Assembly: GCA_003529325.1 (NCBI GenBank)
Contig: DPVW01000485.1
Location: 8,679-29,827 of the forward strand
From: Candidatus Latescibacterota bacterium
Lineage (GTDB): Bacteria > Latescibacterota > UBA2968 > UBA8231
Length of the DNA: 21,149 nt
Direction: 5' to 3'
The position numbers were made by a program, and so were the translations under genes. Position 1 is the first letter of the stretch. Each line of letters starts with the position of its first letter. Of the stretch, positions 15,838-21,149 are shown piece after piece. The notes below the pieces were generated by a model. The model saw nothing but the letters and a program-made list of their open reading frames with translations, was not told where the DNA came from and made no database searches.

Positions 15838-17318
15838 GGTGCCAGCCCAGCCATCAATATCTCGGCACCACGCCGGGCGATATCGACGGTGAAGGTGGAG
15901 TTGATGCCGAAGGTGAATGTCGAACCGGTCAGGATCCACACCGGGATCAGCATCGACAGGGGCGCCTCGGTGGCTTGCGCCGTCTTGCCCGTAGGCTCAT
16001 GGAAGTAGGCGATCTCGACGACACGCCAGACATAAGCTACGGCGATCAAGGAACCGAACAGGATCAGCACGGCCACCGGCCACCAGCCGCGTTCGAGGGC
16101 GGCCAAAACCAGATACCACTTGCTGATAAAGCCCACCGTAAGGGGGACGCCGATCAGACTGAGCCCCCCGGCGACGAAGGCGGCCATCGTTACCGGCATG
16201 CGTTTGCCGATACCGCGCAGGTCCTCGAGTTCGCAGGAACCCAGGCGCAATACGACACAACCTATGGCGAGAAACAGCGCGCTTTTCATCACGGCGTGAT
16301 TGAACAGGTGCACGAGCGTCGCCGTCAAGCCGGTAACGGAGACGAGCCCGACACCAACCATCATATAACCAACCTGAGCGATGCTGGAGTAGGCGAGCAT
16401 ACGCTTGACGTTGCTCTGGAAGACGGCGACCAGCGAAGCGACGAAGATCCCCGCCAGCCCCAGAGGCACGAGAAACCTGTCGAGGCCCAACTGATCGAAA
16501 GTATAACCGGCGCCAAAAATGCCATAGAAGAAGCGCACAAAGACATAGACACTGACCTTGGTCGCCGTCGCCGCCAGGAAGGCGGTGACCATAGAGGGCG
16601 CATGGGCATACGCATTGGGTAGCCACAGATGCAGGGGAAACAGAGCCAACTTCATGCCGATGCCAACAGCGAGAAATGCGAAGGCGGCCAGCACGGTATT
16701 CGTCATCAACACCGGCTGCAGACGCACGGCGAGATCGACCATGTTCAGGGTGCCGGTCATCATATAAAGCAAGCCGACACCGATCACGTAGAAAGTGGCG
16801 CCCACCGTGCCCATCACGAGATACTGATAGGAGGCCATCAGGGCACGTCTATCGGTGCCCATGGCGATCAGGGTGTAGGACGACAGCGACGAGATCTCGA
16901 GAAAGACGAAGAGATTGAATACATCCCCCGTCATCGCCATCCCCAGCATCCCCGTAAGGCACAACAGGTAGGCGGTGAAAAACAGATTGGCACGCAGGTC
17001 GGGCAGCTCGGCGAAGATACTGCGGGGTGCGTAGAGCAGCACGATGGCGCCGATGAGGGAGACGAGGAACACGACGAAGGCATTCACTGCATCGACGCGA
17101 TACTCGATGCCCCACGGAGCAGGCCAGCCACCGAGGGAGTAAATGATCGTGCCTTCCGTCAGCACCCGCTGCAACATCACCACCGACATGGCGAAGACGA
17201 CCCAACTCAGAACCAGGGCGAAGGCCCAACTGCGCTCACGGCGACGCAACAGGATGCAGAGGGGCGCCGCCATGAGTGGCACGACGATCTGCAGGATGGG
17301 CAGGTGCTCTAGAAGCAT
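15834..17318 (-). CDS. mrpD: Na+/H+ antiporter subunit D (MrpD-like)
   Basis: A 494-residue polytopic subunit, first of three antiporter-like subunits. Its place directly after MrpC fits MrpD/MbhH. Glu141 (FVFLEISSLSSYTLIAMG), Lys223 (GIGMKLALFPLHLWLPNAY) and Lys254 (ATATKVSVYVF) are the family's proton-path residues. MrpD normally works with MrpA and the small subunits to exchange cytoplasmic Na+ (or K+) for external protons. The start is nine bases after the MrpC stop, and the end overlaps the next ATG. Confidence 0.93.
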   Translation of the reverse strand: MLLEHLPILQIVVPLMAAPLCILLRRRERSWAFALVLSWVVFAMSVVMLQRVLTEGTIIYSLGGWPAPWGIEYRVDAVNAFVVFLVSLIGAIVLLYAPRSIFAELPDLRANLFFTAYLLCLTGMLGMAMTGDVFNLFVFLEISSLSSYTLIAMGTDRRALMASYQYLVMGTVGATFYVIGVGLLYMMTGTLNMVDLAVRLQPVLMTNTVLAAFAFLAVGIGMKLALFPLHLWLPNAYAHAPSMVTAFLAATATKVSVYVFVRFFYGIFGAGYTFDQLGLDRFLVPLGLAGIFVASLVAVFQSNVKRMLAYSSIAQVGYMMVGVGLVSVTGLTATLVHLFNHAVMKSALFLAIGCVVLRLGSCELEDLRGIGKRMPVTMAAFVAGGLSLIGVPLTVGFISKWYLVLAALERGWWPVAVLILFGSLIAVAYVWRVVEIAYFHEPTGKTAQATEAPLSMLIPVWILTGSTFTFGINSTFTVDIARRGAEILMAGLAP

Positions 17319-17327
17319 TCCCAGCCC

Positions 17328-17678
17328 TTACCCGTTGGCGTCCATAGACTGGATCTCGTCCTCTTCGATTGTGCCATAGGCGTCTTTGATGCGAATGATC
17401 AGGGCCATGCCCAGGGCGGTCGTTGCCACGCCAACGACGATTGCCGTCAGGATGAGGACATGGGGCAGGGGATTCGAATAGGTCGTCCCCGGACCCGCCA
17501 GAATCGGCGCCGTCCCCCCTGAGATCTTGCCCATGGTGATGTAGAGGATGAACACAGATGTTTGAAACAGAGTCAGCCCCACCATCTTCTTGATCAGATT
17601 GCGGCTGGCCATGACGATGTAGAGGCCGACCATCATGAGGAATATGACGACCCAATAATTGAGCAAGCCAACACTCAT
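17328..17678 (-). CDS. mrpC: Na+/H+ antiporter subunit C (MrpC/NuoK-like)
   Basis: A 116-residue, three-helix NuoK homologue. The conserved SNPLPHVLILTAIVVGVATTALG segment (split here by family alignment, about residues 72-94) is diagnostic for MrpC. The C-terminus is acidic (TIEEDEIQ). ATGA overlap with the MrpB gene sets the start. In Mrp complexes it packs beside the antiporter-like subunits and is part of the ion path. Confidence 0.93.
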   Translation of the reverse strand: MSVGLLNYWVVIFLMMVGLYIVMASRNLIKKMVGLTLFQTSVFILYITMGKISGGTAPILAGPGTTYSNPLPHVLILTAIVVGVATTALGMALIIRIKDAYGTIEEDEIQSMDANG

Positions 17679-18097
17679 GAAGGCCGATGCCCCGCAAAAC
17701 AGAGGAAGGTCGTAATCATCACGGAAGCGACGGTCAGGCCGATGCCGAATTCGACGAGCAGAATCCCAAGGTGTTGCCCGTGCACGGGGTCATGGCTGTT
17801 GAGCACGTTGTAGTCGAGGAAGGTGCCACCCAACAGGATGCCCATCATGCCCGTACCCGCATAGATGAGCAAACCTATGGCGACACACCACTGCAACAGC
17901 GTGGGATGGGCGACGCGCTTGGCTGCATCGACACCGAAAACGAGGCCGTAGAGCACGAAGGCGGCAGCGAAGATGACCCCCGCCTGGAACCCGCCCCCGG
18001 GACCGAAGTCGCCGTGAAACTGTACATAGAGGGCAAAGAGCAGGATGAATGGGATGAACATCTTGGCGATGACGCGCAGCACGATCTGATGATTCAT
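17675..18097 (-). CDS. mrpB: Na+/H+ antiporter subunit B (MrpB/MnhB)
   Basis: A 140-residue membrane protein with about four hydrophobic segments. The MnhB hallmark HGDFGPGGGFQAGVI is near residues 28-42, followed by the family's AAAFVLYGLVFG helix. It overlaps both neighbours by ATGA, upstream with the DUF4040 gene and downstream with mrpC. It corresponds to MbhF in archaeal Mbh complexes. Confidence 0.93.
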   Translation of the reverse strand: MNHQIVLRVIAKMFIPFILLFALYVQFHGDFGPGGGFQAGVIFAAAFVLYGLVFGVDAAKRVAHPTLLQWCVAIGLLIYAGTGMMGILLGGTFLDYNVLNSHDPVHGQHLGILLVEFGIGLTVASVMITTFLCFAGHRPS

Positions 18098-18645
18098 GCG
18101 CCACCCCCTGCGTCATCTTTTGTGGCGCGCAGCGAACGACCCAGCAACAGCAACACACCGACACCGGCGGCAAAGATGACCGTCGTTTCGCCCAGTGTGT
18201 CATACCCCCTATAACTGGCGAGCACGGAAGTCACGATGTTGGGCACGCCGATTTCACGGGCGGAATCCTCGATGTAGCGCGGCGCCACATGCCGATGGAT
18301 CGGCGCTTCGGGATCGCCATACTGTGGCATGTCACCCGTCGCCAGGACCAGTGTGGCGCCGGTAGCCAGAACGATAACGAGAGGCACCAGCCGCAGAGGC
18401 TGGGGCTTCTCCTCGGAAGTCGTCTGCAGCAACGTGGCAAGCAGGATGATGGTGGAGATGCCGGCACCGACGGCGGCTTCGGTAAAGGCGACGTCCACCG
18501 CGTCGAGCACGGTGAAAAGGGCAGCAGACACGAGGCTGTAAAAGCCCATGACCATGACGACGGCGAACAGGTTGTGCAGACGGGCGACGAGGACGGCGAG
18601 GACGGCGAGGAACAACAACAATGACAGGTCGATGAGTTCGATCAT
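18094..18645 (-). CDS. DUF4040 protein, MbhD+MbhE-like (equivalent of the MrpA C-terminal region)
   Basis: A 183-residue membrane protein combining two parts. Residues 1 to about 80 match DUF4040/MbhD, with DVAFTEAAVGAGISTIILLA. Residues about 125-175 match the MbhE-like region, with VPNIVTSVLASYRGYDTLGE followed by a hydrophobic helix. In Bacillus-type Mrp these parts form the C-terminal end of the large MrpA; in archaeal Mbh/Mbs they are separate small genes. Here they are one stand-alone gene placed between mrpG and mrpB. Both boundaries are ATGA overlaps. Confidence 0.88.
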   Translation of the reverse strand: MIELIDLSLLLFLAVLAVLVARLHNLFAVVMVMGFYSLVSAALFTVLDAVDVAFTEAAVGAGISTIILLATLLQTTSEEKPQPLRLVPLVIVLATGATLVLATGDMPQYGDPEAPIHRHVAPRYIEDSAREIGVPNIVTSVLASYRGYDTLGETTVIFAAGVGVLLLLGRSLRATKDDAGGGA

Positions 18646-18974
18646 GACTTCGGCTTCCCATCGCCATCGGTGTCATCGCCGGTGAACGGCACCAACCCCG
18701 ACGCTCGTGCCGCCTTGGCGATGGCATGTGTCGCCGTTGGGCTCGTCAACCACAGCAGACCGAGAATGAACAACAGTTTCACCGCGACCAGCGTGAATCC
18801 CGCCTGCAGCAGCAGGCCAAAGATGATGAGCCCCGCGCCGAGGGTATCGGTGATGCCGGCGCCATGCATGCGGCTGAAGAAGTCAGGAAATCGGTGCAGG
18901 CCGATGCCACCAACAACGCAGAAGAAGGCACCCGACATCAACAGAATCCATGAGGCGATATCGAGGGGTGGCAT
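18642..18974 (-). CDS. mrpG: Na+/H+ antiporter subunit G (MrpG)
   Basis: A 110-residue protein with three membrane segments. The MrpG signature GGIGLHRFPDFFSRMHGAG, followed by TDTLGAGL, spans about residues 22-48. The tail is soluble and Asp-rich (GDDTDGDGKPKS). Its ATG shares one base with the MrpF stop (TGATG), and its end overlaps the DUF4040 gene, so it is part of the continuous operon. Confidence 0.94.
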   Translation of the reverse strand: MPPLDIASWILLMSGAFFCVVGGIGLHRFPDFFSRMHGAGITDTLGAGLIIFGLLLQAGFTLVAVKLLFILGLLWLTSPTATHAIAKAARASGLVPFTGDDTDGDGKPKS

Positions 18975-19249
18975 CAGTTGCCACTCACTTCAGAGCGGCC
19001 GAAGTCCCGATACTGGACGAACTTCAGCACCGCCACGGTGGTGATAAAGTTGAGGAACACGTAGATCAGGGCGAGGTCGAGAAACTCGGGTCGACCGCTC
19101 AAAAAGCCGAGCACGGCGATGAGGAGCACCGTCTTGGTACCCGCCATGTTCACCCCAAGGATCCGATCATAGACCGTGGGGCCGAGTACGGCACGGGCCA
19201 GTGCCAGCAACATCGTAAACAGCACGGCTGCCATGGTGGCGACGAACAT
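18974..19249 (-). CDS. mrpF: Na+/H+ antiporter subunit F (MrpF)
   Basis: A 91-residue three-helix protein. The loop GPTVYDRILGVNMAGTKTV (about residues 23-41) is the MrpF hallmark, and Asp58 lies in the third helix start (EFLDLALIYVFLNF). It starts nine bases after the MrpE stop. MrpF is a small core subunit of the Mrp complex in the cytoplasmic membrane. Confidence 0.93.
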   Translation of the reverse strand: MFVATMAAVLFTMLLALARAVLGPTVYDRILGVNMAGTKTVLLIAVLGFLSGRPEFLDLALIYVFLNFITTVAVLKFVQYRDFGRSEVSGN

Positions 19250-19258
19250 GATCAGTAC

Positions 19259-19744
19259 TCACTCACTGTCTGTGGGGCCCATCAGCCGGGTGACGCGACG
19301 ATCCATCGCCCCCGATTCGATATCATCCGCCGCATCCCCAGTGAGGGCGTGGACGGTCAACTCCGCGCCCTCAATATCGCAGGTGACGGTACCAGGGGTC
19401 AGGGTGATCGAGTTGGCATAGATCACACGTCCCAGATCACTCTTCTGCCCCGCGTGGACACGAATGAGCCGAGGTGAGATCGGCAGCCGCGGATTCAAGA
19501 TTCGCAGAGCTACATCAATGTTCGCTTTGACGATGGCGAAGATGAGCCAGGGGATGTAGGTGAGTAGCCCCAGGCTGAGTTGCACGGGCACACCCTCATC
19601 GTCGAGTAGCCCCATCTGTCGGCAGATAAACACGACGGAAATACAGGAGGCGACACCGAGACCGAGCAGCAGGGGCTCATAAATACCGGACCACAGGAGC
19701 CATACCGCGAAGGTCATACCTCCCATGATCAGTGTGCGAACCAA
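19259..19744 (-). CDS. mrpE: Na+/H+ antiporter subunit E (MrpE), first gene of the operon
   Basis: A 161-residue protein with two to three N-terminal membrane segments (within residues 5-85) and a C-terminal soluble domain. The soluble domain has the family motif YANSITLTPGTVTCDIEG and ends in an acidic tail. I kept the TTG start at 19744 because GGAGAG (minus strand, 19756-19751) is six bases upstream; an ATG six codons in is the alternative. As first gene, its upstream gap of about 215 bp must carry the operon promoter; a 12-bp palindrome is there. Confidence 0.92.
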   Translation of the reverse strand: MVRTLIMGGMTFAVWLLWSGIYEPLLLGLGVASCISVVFICRQMGLLDDEGVPVQLSLGLLTYIPWLIFAIVKANIDVALRILNPRLPISPRLIRVHAGQKSDLGRVIYANSITLTPGTVTCDIEGAELTVHALTGDAADDIESGAMDRRVTRLMGPTDSE

Positions 19745-19775
19745 CGGCGTCTCTCCGGGGCGTGGGATGTGATAT

Positions 19776-19787
19776 CGGCACGTGCCG
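19776..19787. promoter_or_regulatory. perfect 12-bp palindrome upstream of mrpE
   Basis: CGGCACGTGCCG is fully self-complementary and lies about 32 bp upstream of the mrpE TTG start, in the divergent gap between the antiporter operon and the TIM-barrel gene. On the minus strand a TTTACA that could serve as a -35 abuts it. It could be an operator, but a 12-bp palindrome in some 200 bp is not rare enough to be convincing by itself. Confidence 0.3.
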
Positions 19788-19959
19788 TGTAAACATCGAT
19801 GACTCGGGGCTGGCGAAAGTTAGTGGCAGGCAGGGGGATGTCAAGCGGTCCCGTCGGCGGTCAGGGTGATCATCTTGTCGGGCCTAGACGCCACCACTAC
19901 CTTGAACCCTCTTTCCCCGTCGATTTTCGCAAGGCAAGACCCTCGGAGGTGAGTGCCAG

Positions 19960-20847
19960 ATGGCCAAGAAGAACAAGAAGGGCGACAGACCCCGCATCCG
20001 ACACATGTGCAGTTTGGGCACCCTGGGCGGATTCGGTGGAAAAAAAGGGGAGTGGACGGTAGCGCAGAAACTGAAGCGCATCCGCAAAGCCGGTTTCGAC
20101 GGTTTCCTCGGGCGTGTGCATATGCTGACGCCTGACGAAGTGCAGGCTTCAGGATTGATTTTCGCCTGTACCACCGATATGGGTGGGCCTGAGGATGTGG
20201 ATCCGAAGTTGACGGCCTGCAAAGAACATGGTGCGCGCTGTGTAAACGTGCAGATGCTCGACCACGACACCGATACGGAGACCGCCATCACACGGGCGCG
20301 ACAGGTGATGGCCTTTGCCGACAAGATCGACCTGGACGTGTCGATCGAAGTGCATCGGGATACCTGCACCGAAACCCCGGAAAAGACCTACGCCCTGGCC
20401 GAAGGGTTTGAGCAAGCGGAGGGCAAGCCCCTAAAAATGACCTGGGATTTCTCCCATCCGGCAGTGGTAAAACACCTGTCACCGCCGTATTGGGATCGAC
20501 TCGCAGTGCGACCTGACCTGATGCAGTTGTCGAACCAGTTCCATTTCCGCCCCTTCAATGGACACCATGCACAGGTGCCCGCCCTGGGAAACGACGGTCG
20601 TGTGACCCCCGAGTTTCTCGACTTCATGGAATTCGCCGATGCGACGCTGGCCAATTGGCTGCAGAAGGCAGGACCGGGGCGTGAATTATTCGCCTGCCCG
20701 GAGCAGATCGCCGGGGGCTACATGCTCTCCGTCTTCGGTGATCGTTTCAAGGATGTGAAGACCATCAAGGCGCACTTGGGTAAATCCTTCAAGAAGCATC
20801 TGAAGAATTGGAGTGCACCGGAACAAGGGTACGCCAAGGGCAGATGA
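19960..20847 (+). CDS. sugar phosphate isomerase/epimerase-like TIM-barrel protein
   Basis: A 295-residue protein of the xylose-isomerase-like TIM-barrel superfamily. Candidate metal and acid-base residues sit at strand ends: Glu130 (VSIEVHRDT), Asp163 and His166 (MTWDFSHPAV), His196 (NQFHFRPFNGHH) and Glu248 (FACPEQIAGG). The lysine-rich first ten residues do not form a signal peptide, so it should be cytoplasmic. GGAGGTGA (19945-19952), seven bases before ATG 19960, fixes the start. Members isomerise or epimerise sugars, inositols or keto-acids; the substrate here is unknown. ATGA overlap with the alginate-lyase-like gene suggests a shared role in polysaccharide or uronate breakdown. Confidence 0.87.
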   Translation: MAKKNKKGDRPRIRHMCSLGTLGGFGGKKGEWTVAQKLKRIRKAGFDGFLGRVHMLTPDEVQASGLIFACTTDMGGPEDVDPKLTACKEHGARCVNVQMLDHDTDTETAITRARQVMAFADKIDLDVSIEVHRDTCTETPEKTYALAEGFEQAEGKPLKMTWDFSHPAVVKHLSPPYWDRLAVRPDLMQLSNQFHFRPFNGHHAQVPALGNDGRVTPEFLDFMEFADATLANWLQKAGPGRELFACPEQIAGGYMLSVFGDRFKDVKTIKAHLGKSFKKHLKNWSAPEQGYAKGR

Positions 20848-21149
20848 CGGCATTCTCGCCTGAGGGGCCGGCGCGGGTGTTCCTCCTCGATGGCGCGGCC
20901 TTGCTGGCAGCTCGTCGTCGCGTCTATGATGGCGATCCTGCCCTGGCCGTGGCAGATCAGCGGCTGCTGCTCGATGCCGAGGCGGCGCGGGCAGTAGGCC
21001 CCTTCAGCGTCATCGACAAGCCGACGTCCCCTCCGAGTGGCGACATGCAAGACTACCTGAGCCAGGGGCCCTACTGGTGGCCGGATCCCAAAAGCGCCGA
21101 CGGTTTGCCCTGGGTGCGTCGCGATGGGGAGGCGAATCCCGATCGCGAA
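20844..21149 (+). CDS. alginate-lyase-family protein, N-terminal part (cut by window end)
   Basis: The first 102 codons of a gene running off the right edge with no stop. The N-terminus RVFLLDGAALLAARRRVYDGDPAL and the segment SGDMQDYLSQGPYWWPDP followed by LPWVRRDGEANPDRE match the start of the alginate_lyase (PF05426, PL5-like) domain as I remember it. The domain begins almost at residue 1, so there is no room for a signal peptide with this start. That start is set by an ATGA overlap with the TIM-barrel gene. The lyase active-site region lies outside the window, so activity cannot be judged. Confidence 0.75.
   Translation, partial: MTAFSPEGPARVFLLDGAALLAARRRVYDGDPALAVADQRLLLDAEAARAVGPFSVIDKPTSPPSGDMQDYLSQGPYWWPDPKSADGLPWVRRDGEANPDRE

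Noticed and set aside
12702..19477. Long plus-strand open frames opposite the antiporter operon (for example 12702-14111, 14764-15804, 15786-16622, 16629-17312, 17687-18214)
   Set aside because: They are antisense to well-supported membrane proteins, are rich in His, Gln, Gly, Asp and Glu as expected from complementing hydrophobic codons, and match no family.
12375..19744. Membrane-bound hydrogenase (Mbh) or complex I reading of the antiporter cluster
   Set aside because: No NiFe large or small subunit, no ferredoxin-like or NuoB/C/D/I-like genes occur; the operon is bounded by gluconokinase and a divergent gene.

Overview
The window looks like chromosomal DNA of a moderately GC-rich, Gram-negative heterotroph. 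Evidence for an outer membrane is the DUF5916-type, beta-barrel-like protein with a signal peptide. The mix of DUF5916, aldo/keto reductases, sugar-type oxidoreductases, a TIM-barrel isomerase and an alginate-lyase-like gene is reminiscent of marine or sediment bacteria of the FCB/Latescibacterota type. That assignment is an inference from gene content only. No rRNA, tRNA, CRISPR array, insertion sequence or phage gene was seen.

Left part (1-8097, + strand). After a possible 3' gene remnant (2-112) comes a tight operon: a short NfeD protein, two tandem SPFH/stomatin proteins, a VOC/glyoxalase protein and an aldo/keto reductase. Most junctions overlap by a few bases. After a 73-nt gap holding a 20-bp inverted repeat (TetR-operator-like, 3806-3825) comes a second coupled set: a DUF5916 outer-membrane-type protein, an NAD(P)-dependent dehydrogenase with a DUF1932-like C-terminus, and a second aldo/keto reductase.

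Middle part (8084-12323) is a zone of gene decay and turnover. A minus-strand ABC-2 permease remnant (in-frame TGA, N-terminus missing) abuts an intact plus-strand NAD-dependent epimerase. Next is a plus-strand pseudogene joining two-component-regulator-propeller repeats to a sigma-54 AAA+ domain, with at least three frameshifts, an apparent internal deletion and a 3' truncation. It is followed by a sigma-54-promoter-like sequence, an intact receiver-AraC regulator whose receiver has Arg in place of the conserved Lys, an unrecognised ORF, and a well-conserved gluconokinase.

Right part (12375-19744, - strand) is a ten-gene Mrp-type cation/proton antiporter operon. The order is E-F-G-(MbhD/E-like DUF4040)-B-C-D, then a second and a third antiporter-like (NuoL/M/N, MrpD-type) subunit separated by an 87-aa membrane protein. 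The order matches the archaeal Mbh/Mbs antiporter module more than the Bacillus mrpABCDEFG order, but no hydrogenase subunits are present. It converges on gluconokinase with 51 bp between.

Right edge (19960-21149, + strand): divergent from the antiporter operon is a xylose-isomerase-like TIM-barrel protein, translationally coupled to an alginate-lyase-family gene that runs off the window. Together with gluconokinase and the several oxidoreductases this points to sugar/uronate catabolism beside ion homeostasis.
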